Below are positions 1 through 8,157 of a DNA stretch of 64,000 nucleotides, piece by piece. The notes beneath the pieces are model-generated. The model saw only the letters and a list, made by a program, of their open reading frames with translations. It was not told the DNA's origin and did no database searches. How positions within the stretch are numbered: the first letter of the stretch is position 1; every line of letters starts with the position of its first letter. The position numbers were made by a program, and so were the translations under genes. The stretch is from DATBLE01 sp963764565 (GTDB taxonomy: Bacteria; Actinomycetota; Thermoleophilia; Gaiellales; Gaiellaceae): the NCBI GenBank assembly GCA_963764565.1, contig CAVXTD010000011.1:62001-126000 (forward strand). The letters run 5' to 3'.

Positions 1-925
1 TCGAGGCGGCGCTGCCGCCGGGCGAGCTCGTCTCCGTCGGAGGCGCGATCCGCAAGGACGTCGCCGGCTACGACCTGAAGCGGCTGCTCGTCGGCTCGGA
101 GGGCACGCTCGGGATCGTCACCGCGGCCTGGCTCAAGCTCCTCCCCGCGCCCGAGGTCGTCCTGCCGGTGGCGATCTTCCATCGGGGGACGCCGGAGGGG
201 TGCGCCGCGCTTCTCCGGGTTGTCGGCAGCGGCATCGTCGCGGCCGCGCTCGACGTGCTCGACGCCGAGACGCTCGCCTGCGGCGCCGCCGTCGTTCCCC
301 GGCGGCGTGCCGGACGGTGCCGGCTTCGTGCTGCTCGCCGAGGCGGACGGCTCCCGCGCCGAGGCGGAGCGCATCCGAGGCAGAGCTGGTCGAAGTCGCG
401 GGGGCGGGCGCGGTCGGCGTGCATGCGCCGAGCGACCGGCAAGGGGTCGATGCCTTCTGGCGCTGGCGCTCCGGGTTGGCGTTCGCCGTCCTTGCGCGCC
501 GCGGCGGGGTCGTCGCCGAGGACATCGTCGTGCCGCTCGACCGGGTCGAGGAGGCGATGGAGGAGACGCTGGCGATCGGTCGCCGCCACGATCTGATCGG
601 CCTCTCCTTCGGTCACGCCGGCGACGGCAACCTCCACTCGGCGTTCCTGGTCGCGCCGGAGGAGCCGGACGAGCTCCGCCGCGCCGAGCTCGCGGTCGAC
701 GACCTGTTCGACCTGGCCGTCCGCCTCGGCGGCTCGGTCTCCGGCGAGCACGGCCTGGGCCTGCTCAAGCGCGGCCAGCTGGCGAGGCAGTGGCCCGGCC
801 GCGCCCTCGACCTGCACGCCGAGATCAAGCGCCTGTTCGACCCGAAGAACCTGCTCAACCCGGGAAAGAAGCTCGCGAGGCCACTCAGCAGCGGCGAGCA
901 TCTCCCGGTCGCGACTCGCTCCTGA
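1..925 (+). CDS. FAD-linked oxidase C-terminal region (GlcD-type), partial, frameshifted
   Basis: This is the 3' part of a flavin-dependent 2-hydroxyacid dehydrogenase (glycolate/D-lactate oxidase GlcD type), which oxidises a 2-hydroxyacid to a 2-oxoacid. The start lies outside the window. The sequence begins inside the FAD-binding domain ('VGSEGTLGIVT', a typical PCMH-domain motif). It ends with the conserved FAD-oxidase C-terminus: 'GHAGDGNLH' supplies histidine ligands, followed by 'SGEHGLGLLKR' and 'FDPKNLLNPGK'. Reading needs frame 3 up to about position 290, frame 1 to about 375 and frame 2 to the TGA at 923-925, so two single-base indels are present. Because the domain is complete on both sides, I infer sequencing error rather than decay. 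Confidence 0.85.
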   Translation, partial: RGGAAAGRARLRRRRDPQGRRRLRPEAAARRLGGHARDRHRGLAQAPPRARGRPAGGDLPSGDAGGVRRASPGCRQRHRRGRARRARRRDARLRRRRRSPAACRTVPASCCSPRRTAPAPRRSASEAELVEVAGAGAVGVHAPSDRQGVDAFWRWRSGLAFAVLARRGGVVAEDIVVPLDRVEEAMEETLAIGRRHDLIGLSFGHAGDGNLHSAFLVAPEEPDELRRAELAVDDLFDLAVRLGGSVSGEHGLGLLKRGQLARQWPGRALDLHAEIKRLFDPKNLLNPGKKLARPLSSGEHLPVATRS

Positions 926-929
926 GCAT

Positions 930-944
930 GTAACACAGTGTTAC
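930..944. repeat. 15-bp palindrome GTAACACAGTGTTAC, copy 1
   Basis: This is a perfect 7+7 inverted repeat around one central base. It lies 5 nt after the oxidase stop and 62 nt before the start of the small gene at 1006. The same palindrome recurs at 1332-1346 and 5767-5781. Its size and symmetry are typical of an operator for a dimeric TetR-like repressor. Here it sits where a promoter for the 1006 gene would be expected. No regulator gene for it was recognised in the window. Confidence 0.6.
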
Positions 945-1005
945 TTGCACGTCCGGCGCGGAGTCGTGACACTCGCGTGACAGGTCGTCGGCGACAGTTC
1001 GGGGC

Positions 1006-1335
1006 ATGGTCACGCTCGCCCCGCGGATCTCGCATCGCCTGATCGAGGCGATCGTCCGACTCGACGATCGGAACCGGCCGATCGCCGAGACCTATCGCCG
1101 GATCGGTGACGAGGCCGACCGGATGGGGCTCACACGGCCCAGTTACCAGCGGATTCGCGAGCTCGTCCACGAGGCTCGGCGCATCCGGCGGGGGCCGAAC
1201 ATGGTCGATCTGCTCCGGATCATGACCACGCCGCTGGAGGGACCCGACGACATCGTCGATCGCATGCAACAGCTCGGCGCCCGACCGCTGTTCGACTGGA
1301 CGTACCGCGCTGAGACGCGAGGACCGCCCAAGTAA
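1006..1335 (+). CDS. small protein of unknown function
   Basis: This 109-residue product is not recognised. It is rich in Arg and Glu and has no membrane segment or signal peptide. Residues 20-70 look like a run of amphipathic helices ('YRRIGDEADRMGLTRPSYQ'), resembling a small helical DNA-binding or adaptor domain, but no clear HTH can be named. It stands alone, bracketed by two copies of the GTAACAC-N-GTGTTAC palindrome, one upstream and one overlapping its TAA stop codon. That arrangement suggests it is regulated by, or belongs to the same regulon as, whatever binds the palindrome. ATG start at 1006; a shorter start is possible. Confidence 0.55.
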   Translation: MVTLAPRISHRLIEAIVRLDDRNRPIAETYRRIGDEADRMGLTRPSYQRIRELVHEARRIRRGPNMVDLLRIMTTPLEGPDDIVDRMQQLGARPLFDWTYRAETRGPPK

Positions 1336-1346
1336 CACTGTGTTAC
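1332..1346. repeat. 15-bp palindrome GTAACACTGTGTTAC, copy 2
   Basis: This is the same 15-bp palindrome as at 930-944 with the central base inverted. It overlaps the TAA stop of the 1006 gene and lies 20 nt from the stop of the convergent acyl-CoA dehydrogenase. In this tail-to-tail position it could act as an operator, a short bidirectional hairpin or a dispersed repeat. The stem has no usable loop, so a protein-binding site is likelier than a terminator. Confidence 0.55.
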
Positions 1347-1366
1347 GAGCCCAAGAGCGCGCTGGG

Positions 1367-2578
1367 CTACGAGAAGCGCCAGGTGCCGCCGGCGGCGTAC
1401 TCCTTCAGGATCCGCCGGCTGACGACCATCCGGTGCACCTCGTCCGGGCCGTCGTAGATCCGGCCGCCGCGAGCCATGGCCAGCATCGCCGCCAGGGGCG
1501 TGCGGTCGGTCAGGCCGAGGCCGCCGTGCACCTGCACCGCGCGGTCGATCACCTCGTTCAGCACGCGCGCGGCATAGAACTTGATCAGCGAGATCTCGAC
1601 CCGCGCCTCGTCGCCGCCGTCGATCTTGTCCGCGGCGTCGAGGGTCATCAGGCGGCAGGCCTGGATCTCCGCGGCGGAGTCGGCGATCCAGTTCTGCACC
1701 GTCTGCTTCTCCGCGAGCGGTCCTCCGAACGCCTCGCGCTCGAGCGAGTACCGGCACATCAGGTCGAACGCCCGCTGCATCTGGCCGAGCCAGCGCATCA
1801 CGTGGTGGATGCGGCCGGGGCCAAGCCGCTTCTGCGCGATCCGGAAGCCGTCGCCGCGCTCGCCGAGCAGGTTCTCCGCCGGCACGCGCACGCCGGTGTA
1901 GGTGACCTCGCAGTGCGTCGACCAGCCGCGCCCGCGATGGCCCGACACGGGCACCGCCTCGATCTCGATTCCGGGCGAGTCGGCCGGGACGAGGATCTGG
2001 CTCATCCGCCTGTGCCGCTCCGCGTCGGGATCGGTGACCGCCATCACGATCGCGAACCCGGCGCCCTCCGCGCCGGACGAGAACCACTTGTGCCCGTCGA
2101 TCACCCACTCGTCGCCGTCCAGCACCGCCGTCGTCCGCAGCCCCGTCGGGTCGGCCCCCGACACCTCCGGCTCGGTCATCGAGAAGAACGAGCGCGTCGT
2201 CCCCTCGACGAGCGGGCGCAGGAACTGCTCCTTCTGCGCCTCGGTCCCGAAGAGATGCAGTATCTCGCCGTTCCCGGCGTCGGGCGCCTGGCAATTGAAG
2301 ACGAGCTGCGCCCACACGCTGCGCCCGATCTCCTCGTTCAGGTGCGCGTAGGCAAGAAAGCCGAGCCCGGTGCCTCCTGCCTCCGGCGGCAGGTGCGGAG
2401 CCCAGAGCCCCTCGGCCTTCGCGCGCGCCCGCGCAACTCGGTCATCAAGCGCTTCGGCCGCTTCGTCCTCGCGTGACAGCGCCGCCTCGGCCGGGTAGAC
2501 GTGTTCCTCCATGAACGAGCGGTAGCGGGCGCGCAACTCGGCGAACTCCTCCGTCGCGGTCGGCTCTGTCACGCTCAC
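1367..2578 (-). CDS. acyl-CoA dehydrogenase (ACAD10/11-like)
   Basis: This 403-residue flavoenzyme would catalyse FAD-dependent alpha,beta-dehydrogenation of an acyl-CoA. The three classic domains are visible. The N-terminal helical domain covers about 1-135. The middle beta-domain contains 'FFSMTEPEVSGADPTGL' and 'GDEWVIDGHKWFSSGA', typical FAD/substrate-binding segments. The C-terminal helical domain has 'QVHGGLGLTDRTPL' and 'IYDGPDEVHRMVV'. The last motif is characteristic of the ACAD10/ACAD11 subfamily rather than short-chain enzymes. The start is GTG at 2578, 17 nt from the divergent LLM gene. A phosphotransferase of the kind fused or linked to ACAD10/11 proteins lies nearby at 3617, which supports a shared (hydroxy)acyl-CoA pathway. 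Substrate unknown. Confidence 0.9.
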   Translation of the reverse strand: MSVTEPTATEEFAELRARYRSFMEEHVYPAEAALSREDEAAEALDDRVARARAKAEGLWAPHLPPEAGGTGLGFLAYAHLNEEIGRSVWAQLVFNCQAPDAGNGEILHLFGTEAQKEQFLRPLVEGTTRSFFSMTEPEVSGADPTGLRTTAVLDGDEWVIDGHKWFSSGAEGAGFAIVMAVTDPDAERHRRMSQILVPADSPGIEIEAVPVSGHRGRGWSTHCEVTYTGVRVPAENLLGERGDGFRIAQKRLGPGRIHHVMRWLGQMQRAFDLMCRYSLEREAFGGPLAEKQTVQNWIADSAAEIQACRLMTLDAADKIDGGDEARVEISLIKFYAARVLNEVIDRAVQVHGGLGLTDRTPLAAMLAMARGGRIYDGPDEVHRMVVSRRILKEYAAGGTWRFS

Positions 2579-2594
2579 CCCGTTAGCATCGCAC

Positions 2595-3611
2595 GTGATG
2601 CAACTCGGCTACGCAATGGGCTACGCGCCGCCGGGCACAAACCCGACCGAGCTGATCGACCTTGCCCGGGAAGCCGAGAGCCTCGGGTACGAGTCGGCCT
2701 GGGCGGCGGAGGCCTGGGGGACCGACGTCGTCAGCGTGCTCGGCTGGCTCGGCGGGACGACGACCACGATCAGGCTCGGGGCCGGGATCATGCAGATCCC
2801 GGCCCGCACGCCGGCGATGACCGCGATGACCGCGGCGACGCTCGACCTGATGTCGGGCGGTCGCATGCTGCTCGGCCTCGGTACGTCGGGTCCGCAGGTT
2901 GCCGAGGGGTGGCACGGGCAGGCGTTCGGCAAGCCGCTGGGCCGTACGCGCGAGTACGTCGAGATCGTCCGGGCGGCGATCAGGCGCGACCTCGTCGAGC
3001 ACCGAGGCGAGCACTACGCGATTCCGTACGACGCCGCAGACGCGACCGGGCTAGGCAAGCCGCTGAAGATGATGATGCGGCCCCTGCGCGAGGAGATTCC
3101 GATCTACCTCGCCGCGATCGGGCCGAAGAACGTCGCCCTCGCCTGCGAGATCGCCGACGGCTGGCTCCCGGTGTGGATCTCGCCCGAGCGGCTGCAGCAT
3201 GTCTTCGGCGAGGCGCTCGCGACGGCGAAGCCGGGGTTCGACGTCGCCGCCTTCTCGGTGCCGGTTGCGCTGACCGACGACGTCCAGGCCGGCCGCGACT
3301 TCATCAAGCCGCACCTCGCCCTGTACGTGGGCGGAATGGGCGCGAAGGGCCAGAACTACTACACGGCGCTCGTCGCCCGCTACGGCTACGAGGCCGAGGC
3401 GGCCACGATCCAAGAGCTCTACCTCGAGGGCAAGAAGATGGAGGCGATCGCCGCCGTTCCGGACGCGCTCGTCGACGAGGTCGCTCTCGTCGGGTCGCGC
3501 GAGCGGATCGCCGACCGGCTCGATGCCTGGCGCGAGTCCGGTGTGACCAGCCTCCTCGTCCAGACGCACGACCGGGCGACGCTCCGTCTGATGGCGGAGC
3601 TCGTTCTGTAG
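2595..3611 (+). CDS. LLM-class (F420-type) oxidoreductase
   Basis: This 338-residue TIM-barrel protein belongs to the luciferase-like monooxygenase superfamily, whose actinobacterial members usually use coenzyme F420 and sometimes FMN. Supporting motifs are 'REAESLGYESAWAAE' near the N-terminus, 'LGAGIMQIPARTPAMTAM', 'GRMLLGLGTSGPQVAEGWHG' around residue 95-115 and 'PIYLAAIGPKNVALACEIADG' around 175. The product is cytoplasmic with no signal peptide. Start GTG 2595 or ATG 2598; a TAGCAT hexamer at 2584-2589 would make the mRNA almost leaderless. The gene is divergent from the acyl-CoA dehydrogenase with almost no gap. It heads a series of same-strand genes (phosphotransferase, phosphatase, SnoaL). 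Substrate cannot be assigned. Confidence 0.88.
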   Translation: MMQLGYAMGYAPPGTNPTELIDLAREAESLGYESAWAAEAWGTDVVSVLGWLGGTTTTIRLGAGIMQIPARTPAMTAMTAATLDLMSGGRMLLGLGTSGPQVAEGWHGQAFGKPLGRTREYVEIVRAAIRRDLVEHRGEHYAIPYDAADATGLGKPLKMMMRPLREEIPIYLAAIGPKNVALACEIADGWLPVWISPERLQHVFGEALATAKPGFDVAAFSVPVALTDDVQAGRDFIKPHLALYVGGMGAKGQNYYTALVARYGYEAEAATIQELYLEGKKMEAIAAVPDALVDEVALVGSRERIADRLDAWRESGVTSLLVQTHDRATLRLMAELVL

Positions 3612-3616
3612 CGAGG

Positions 3617-4659
3617 GTGGGCGCGTCCGTGACGGCGCTGCCGCCGCTCCTGATCCTCGAAAACGTCGAGGCGTTCCTCGACGCGCAGGGGCTCGGCTCC
3701 GGGACCGGTTCGCGCGAGCCGCATCGGCGAGGGCGGCGGCTCGAACTTCTCCTTCCTGCTGGAGCGGGACGACGCCCGCTTCGTCCTTCGCCGGCCCGCC
3801 GCGGCCGCCGCTGCCACCCTCGGCGCACGACGTGGTGCGAGAGGCGCGGTTCCAGCTGGCGCTTGCCCCTCACGGCCCCAGGCTGCCGACGATCCGGGCC
3901 GTCTGTGAGGACGAGAGCGTGATCGGCGTTCCGTTCTACGTGATGGACTTCATCGAGGGGCACGTCCTCACGACAACGCTTCCGGCAGGACTCGAGACCG
4001 AGGCGGCCCGGCGCCGGCTCGGGCTCGATTTCGTCGACGCGCTGGTCGAGATCCACGCCGTCGACGTGAACGCGCCGGGGGTTGCCGAGTTCATCCGTCC
4101 CGGCAGCTACCTCGAGCGCCAGGTGCGACGCTTCTCCCAGCTCTGGGAGGTGAACCGGACGCGCGAGATTCCGGCTGTCGTCGAAGTCGGCTCCTGGTTG
4201 GCCGAGAACCTGCCCGAGCCGTTGCCGCTCGCGGTCGTCCACGGCGACTACCGGCTCGGCAACACGATCGTCTCGTCCGCCGATCCCGCCCAGATCGAGG
4301 CGGTCCTCGACTGGGAGATGGGCGCCGTCGGCGATCCGCGTGCCGACGTCGGCTACCTGCTCGCGACCTACAGCGAGCCGGGCGGCGCGCCGAATCCGCT
4401 CGGCACCTCGGCCGTGACCGCGACTGCCCGGGTTCCCGTCGAAGAGCGAGCTCGTCGAGCGCTACGTCGAGCGAAGCGGCCGCGAGGTCGAGCCGCTCGC
4501 TTGGTTCCAGGCGCTCGCGCTCTGGAAGGCGGCGGTCTTCTGCGAGGCGATCTACGGGCGGTTCATCCGCGGCGAGCTCGCCAGCGAGGACGCCTTCGCA
4601 GCCCGCTTCGAGACGGGCGTGCCGCTGCTCGCGAGACGGCGCTCGAGCTGATCGCGTGA
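3617..4659 (+). CDS. aminoglycoside-phosphotransferase-like kinase, frameshifted
   Basis: This is a kinase-fold phosphotransferase (APH/ChoK type), of the group associated with ACAD10-like acyl-CoA dehydrogenases. The body is in frame 1 from about 3800 to 4430. It has 'VHGDYRLGN' (catalytic HGDxxxxN), 'AVLDWEMGAVGDPRADVGYL' (the metal-binding DWE/D segment) and a hinge-like 'FYVMDFIEG'. The N-terminus ('LLILENVEAFLDAQGLG') is read in frame 2, and the glycine-rich loop segment around 3730-3800 in other frames. The C-terminus after about 4435 is in frame 2, returning to frame 1 near 4632 to stop at 4657-4659. Restoring these three or more indels gives a normal-length protein. The stop overlaps the next start (GTGA), indicating translational coupling. 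Confidence 0.75.
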
Positions 4660-5315
4660 GGCGCCGCCTCTACCTGATGCGGCACGCGGCGGTGGCCTAC
4701 TTCGACCCGGACGGAACGCCGCGCGACCCCGAGACGGTTCAGCTCACGGCGGCCGGTGTCGAGCAGGCACAGGCGGCTGCGGCGACGCTCGCCGGACTCC
4801 GGTTTGACCGGGTGGTGACGAGCGGGCTTCCGCGGACGGTCGAGACGGCGCGGATCGTCGCTCCGGACGCCGAGCCAGAGCTGTGGGATGACCTGCGTGA
4901 GCTTCGAGGAGGCCCGCTCGGCAAGATCCCCGACGACGAGATCGAAGCCGCCTTCACCGGCGCCTTCCGCGGGGCGCTCGCGAACGAGGCGCGCTTTCTC
5001 GGCGGGGAGTCGATCGGCTCGCTGCTCGACCGGGTCGTGCCGGCGATCGAGCGGCTCGTCGCCGCCGACGGCTGGGACACCGCGCTGGCGATTCTCCACG
5101 GCGGGGTCAACCGGGCGATCCTCTCGTACGCGCTCACCGGCGAGCGCTGCTTTCTCGGCGGCCTCGAGCAGGCGCCCGCGTGCATCAACGTTCTCGACAT
5201 CGGCGAAGACTGGATCGTGCGCGCGGTCAACACCGTTCCCTACGACCTCGTGCACGGCTCCGGTCGCCTGACGACGATGGAGGAGATCTACGAGCAGTAT
5301 CGTCAAGGGCGATGA
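4656..5315 (+). CDS. histidine phosphatase family protein
   Basis: This 219-residue protein belongs to the phosphoglycerate-mutase-like histidine phosphatase superfamily. The phospho-acceptor motif is at the N-terminus ('YLMRHAAV', RHA in place of the usual RHG). The second catalytic histidine is in 'AILHGGVNRAIL' near residue 150. 'TSGLPRTVETARI' supplies the conserved phosphate-pocket arginine. The substrate is unknown; small phosphorylated metabolites are typical. The GTG start overlaps the kinase stop and the TGA stop overlaps the ATG of the SnoaL-like gene, so the three genes form one coupled operon. Pairing a kinase with a phosphatase suggests a phosphorylated pathway intermediate, but that is inference. 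Confidence 0.88.
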   Translation: MRRRLYLMRHAAVAYFDPDGTPRDPETVQLTAAGVEQAQAAAATLAGLRFDRVVTSGLPRTVETARIVAPDAEPELWDDLRELRGGPLGKIPDDEIEAAFTGAFRGALANEARFLGGESIGSLLDRVVPAIERLVAADGWDTALAILHGGVNRAILSYALTGERCFLGGLEQAPACINVLDIGEDWIVRAVNTVPYDLVHGSGRLTTMEEIYEQYRQGR

Positions 5316-5770
5316 CGCAGCTGCCTCACGTCGAGCACGATGCCGTTGTCGAGAAGCTGCGCCGCGAGCTCACGCCCGAGCTCTACTCCGAGATCCGCGA
5401 GCTCTGGAAGCGGCACTCGATCGCCGAGGACGCCCGCGACCTGCCGGGCCTGATCTCGACACTGACCGAGGACTGCGTGTACGAGTTGCGACCCGGCGGG
5501 CAGCGTTGGGAGGGGCACGAGGGGGCGACCCGGTTCTACACGGGACTGCTCGGCGCCTTCCCCGATATCCACTTCGACCTGACGGACATCGTGATCGGAC
5601 CGCAGGGCGTGTGCGAGGAGGCGCGCGTGACGGGGACGCACGAGCGCGCCTGGCTCGACCGGGAGCCGACGGGCGAGCGCCTGAGCTGGAGCGTCGTCAT
5701 CTTCTTCCCGTGGGACGAGGACAAGCATCTCTTCCGCGGCGAGAAGATCTACGCGGACGGCGCCTTGTAA
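5312..5770 (+). CDS. SnoaL-like / NTF2-fold protein
   Basis: This 152-residue cone-shaped NTF2-fold protein resembles SnoaL polyketide cyclases and ester cyclases. Supporting features are an N-terminal helix, the 'DLPGLISTLTEDCVYEL' segment, 'GATRFYTGLLGAFPDIHFDL' and the C-terminal strands. Members act as small cyclases, isomerases or binding proteins, and no substrate can be deduced. The ATG start overlaps the preceding TGA (ATGA). It is the last gene of the operon and its TAA stop is inside the third copy of the GTAACAC palindrome. A strong terminator hairpin follows at 5789-5819. Confidence 0.8.
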   Translation: MTQLPHVEHDAVVEKLRRELTPELYSEIRELWKRHSIAEDARDLPGLISTLTEDCVYELRPGGQRWEGHEGATRFYTGLLGAFPDIHFDLTDIVIGPQGVCEEARVTGTHERAWLDREPTGERLSWSVVIFFPWDEDKHLFRGEKIYADGAL

Positions 5771-5781
5771 CACTGTGTTAC
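5767..5781. repeat. 15-bp palindrome GTAACACTGTGTTAC, copy 3
   Basis: This is the third copy of the palindrome and is identical to copy 2. Like copy 2 it overlaps a TAA stop codon, here that of the SnoaL-like gene, at a convergent gene junction. Two of the three copies sit at gene ends rather than in promoters, which is unusual for an operator. Confidence 0.55.
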
Positions 5782-5788
5782 TTGGTCA

Positions 5789-5819
5789 GACGCGGGGCCG
5801 GCTGAGCCGGCCCCGCGTC
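5789..5819 (+). terminator. strong intrinsic-type hairpin between convergent genes
   Basis: A perfect 14-bp G/C-rich stem (5789-5802 with 5806-5819) closes on a TGA loop between the convergent SnoaL and livK genes. There is no U-tract, as is common in actinobacteria. It can serve both strands. Confidence 0.7.
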
Positions 5820-5827
5820 CAGTCCTC

Positions 5828-5856
5828 CTAGGGCTTCCGCGAAGCGAAAGCCCTAG
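5828..5856 (-). terminator. livK-end hairpin
   Basis: An inverted repeat CTAGGGCTT/AAGCCCTAG (5828-5836 with 5848-5856) overlaps the livK stop codon. It probably contributes to termination of the liv operon on the minus strand. Confidence 0.5.
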
Positions 5857-7109
5857 CCCTTCGGGCGCGTGTCGGTGAGCGCGCCGAACGGCGACCAGCT
5901 TCCGTTGTTGAACTTGATCAGCTGCTGCTGCGAGATCGGGAAGTAGTCGTTCTTTCCGGTCTTCGTCACCACTCCGGGCAGCAGGAACGGGTTCGACTTG
6001 TCGTTCATGTTCAGCACGGCCTTCATCAGGCTGTCCCTGGTCGGGTTCGCCCCGGCGGCCTTCAAGGCCTGGACGAAGGTGTACGCCTTCGCCATCCCGT
6101 AGATGTACAGGCCGTCGGTGGTCTTTGCCCCGGCGGGTGCGTACTTCGCCATGATCGACTGGTAGAGCTTCATCCCGGGGTCTTTTGCCCAGGACGGGTT
6201 GGCCGGATCCTTCGTGTAGTAGACGCTGATCGATCCGTTGACCTCCGCCGCGCCCGCGCGGGCGACTGCGATGCCCATGAACGTGTCGGTGGCGGAGACC
6301 GAGTTGAGGAAGATGTTGTCCGGCTTCCAGCCGACCGCCGCCATCGTCGCGTAGGTACGGATCGTCGGCGTCGGCGTGCCGAAGATCATCAGGGTGTCGA
6401 CGCCTGCCTTGCGCAGTGCGAGCACCTGGTTGGTGACGGAGGTGTCGGTGACCTCGAAGCCCTGCTGCGAGACGATCTGGCTCTTCTTCGCTCCCAGCCC
6501 CGCCTCGAGGCCGTCGATGTAGTCGCGGCCGTAGCTGTCGTTCTGGTAGATGATCCCGATCTTCGCGCCGGGCAGGTTCTTCGCGATGTAGCGGCCGTAG
6601 ATTGCCGCCTCCGCCTGGTAGTCGGGTTGCCAGCCGATCGTCCACGGGTGGCTGGCGTGCTTGTCCCGGGCGCCCCACTCGGTCGCGCCGGTGGAGACGT
6701 AGATCTGCGGCACCTTCTGCTGGTTGGCGTACGCGGTGACCGCCTCCTGGGGCTCGGTGCCGAGCCCGCCGACGAGCGCGAAGACCTTGTCCTGCTCGAC
6801 GAGCTCCTTCGTCTTCTGAACCGTGTTCGCCGGGTTGTAGCCGTCGTCATCCGCCTTGAAGAGAATCTGGCGACCGAGGACGCCACGCTTTCCGTTTGTC
6901 TTCGTCGCGTTCACGTAGCTGAAGTACGCCTGCATCCCGACCGGGATCGGCGCGTAGCTCGACGCCGGCCCGCTGAACGGGAAGGTGCCTCCGATCGTGA
7001 CGAGCTTTGCTGTGACGCCCGGCGTGGCGGCCGACCCGCCGATTGCCGCCGGAAGCAGGATCGCCGCCGCGAAAGCGACGACGCCGAGGGTGAGTAAGGA
7101 CTTCCTCAT
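5853..7109 (-). CDS. livK: branched-chain amino-acid ABC transporter substrate-binding protein
   Basis: This 418-residue periplasmic-binding protein of the Leu/Ile/Val type (type I fold) would capture the solute outside the membrane for the LivHM channel. A signal peptide is evident: a basic start 'MRKSLLTLG', a hydrophobic run and 'AAIGGSAATPG'. Supporting family segments include 'TIGGTFPFSGPASSYAPI', 'YNPANTVQKTKELVEQDKV' and 'GIIYQNDSYGRDYIDGL'. The ATG at 7109 is preceded by GAAGGAG. It is the last gene of a livF-livH-livM-livK series. True ligands of such proteins range from branched-chain amino acids to amides, urea and aromatic acids, so the substrate is open. Confidence 0.92.
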   Translation of the reverse strand: MRKSLLTLGVVAFAAAILLPAAIGGSAATPGVTAKLVTIGGTFPFSGPASSYAPIPVGMQAYFSYVNATKTNGKRGVLGRQILFKADDDGYNPANTVQKTKELVEQDKVFALVGGLGTEPQEAVTAYANQQKVPQIYVSTGATEWGARDKHASHPWTIGWQPDYQAEAAIYGRYIAKNLPGAKIGIIYQNDSYGRDYIDGLEAGLGAKKSQIVSQQGFEVTDTSVTNQVLALRKAGVDTLMIFGTPTPTIRTYATMAAVGWKPDNIFLNSVSATDTFMGIAVARAGAAEVNGSISVYYTKDPANPSWAKDPGMKLYQSIMAKYAPAGAKTTDGLYIYGMAKAYTFVQALKAAGANPTRDSLMKAVLNMNDKSNPFLLPGVVTKTGKNDYFPISQQQLIKFNNGSWSPFGALTDTRPKG

Positions 7110-7128
7110 TCTTCACTCCTTCTCGAGG

Positions 7129-8152
7129 TCACGCATTCGCGCGTGAGTCCGCGCGACTGTACATCCATTGACTGAGACGTTTCAAGGCGCCCACAAGTTG
7201 GTGGATGAGGCCGGCGGCGCCTCCGGGCATGACGAAGAGGACCGCGAGCAGGATCAATCCGTAGAGCACCGACGACTGGGTCGTCGCCTCGTTGTAGTGA
7301 AGGTGCTTCGAGAGCTTCTCCGCCCACTTTGGCGCGAACTGAATGAAGAACGCGCCGAACAGCATCCCCTCGAGCGAGCCCAGCCCGCCGATCACCGCGC
7401 CGGTCAGGAGCAGGATCGACAGCGAGATCGGGAAGGTGTCGGGGTTGACGTAGGCGATCGAGATCGCGAGCAAGCGCGCCGGCGACGCCTGCGTAGGCCG
7501 CGGCGATGCCGAAGGCGAGCGTCTTGTACTTGGCGAGGTTGAGACCCGAGGAGACCGCGGCGATCGGCGAGTCGCGCACCGCCCGCAGGGAGCGCCCGAA
7601 CGATCCTCGCAGCAGCAGCCACGCGCCCGCGAACATCAGCGCGGCGATCGCCCAGACGAAGTAGGAGTTCCACTCGTTCGTGGTGAAGCCTCCGATCGGC
7701 GACGCGAGCAGGCTCAGATGCAGGCCGCCGCCGCCGCCGGTGAACCCATCGAAGCGCTTGGCGACCAGGGTGATCGAGATCGCCAGCCCGAAGGTCGCGA
7801 GTGCCAGATAGACGCCCGAGAGGCGCAGCGCCGGCAGCCCGAAGACAAGCCCGAAGAGCCCGGTGAGGATCCCGGCGATCGGGATCGTCCAGTACTTGCC
7901 GACGTCGTAGTTCGCGCTGAGGATCACGGTCGTGTAGGCGCCGAAGCACATGAAGGCGCCGTGCCCGATCGAGATCTGGCCGCTGTAGCCCGAGACGACG
8001 TTGAGCCCGACGATCGCGATGAAGTAGATCCCGACGAAAGCGAACTCGTAGTTGAGGAGGTCGGTCTTGGCCTGCGGCAGCAGGTAGAGGAAGAGCCCGA
8101 CGCCGACGACCGCGCCGATCCGCAGGAGCACACCCGGATGGAGCCGGAGCAC
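7129..8152 (-). CDS. livM: branched-chain amino-acid ABC permease LivM, frameshifted
   Basis: This is an integral membrane permease of the LivM family. About eight hydrophobic segments are seen, with 'GYSGQISIGHGAFMCFGAY' (the typical LivM/LivH signature) and 'ALRLSGVYLALATFGLAI'. The N-terminal three quarters are read in one frame down to about 7475. The C-terminus ('YVNPDTFPISLSILLLTGA', 'GGLGSLEGMLFGAFF') is in another frame. Removing one T in the 'GCGCTTGCTCGCG' segment restores the reading frame, so a sequencing indel is likely. The GTG start at 8152 lies 6 nt beyond the livH stop and is preceded by GAGAAGGG inside livH. The family often fuses a LivG domain here; none is present. Confidence 0.88.
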
Positions 8153-8157
8153 CGTGT

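Noticed and set aside
1143..2315. Long minus-strand ORF overlapping the acyl-CoA dehydrogenase in another frame
   Set aside because: Arg/Ala/Pro-rich translation without motifs; a GC-frame shadow of the real gene.
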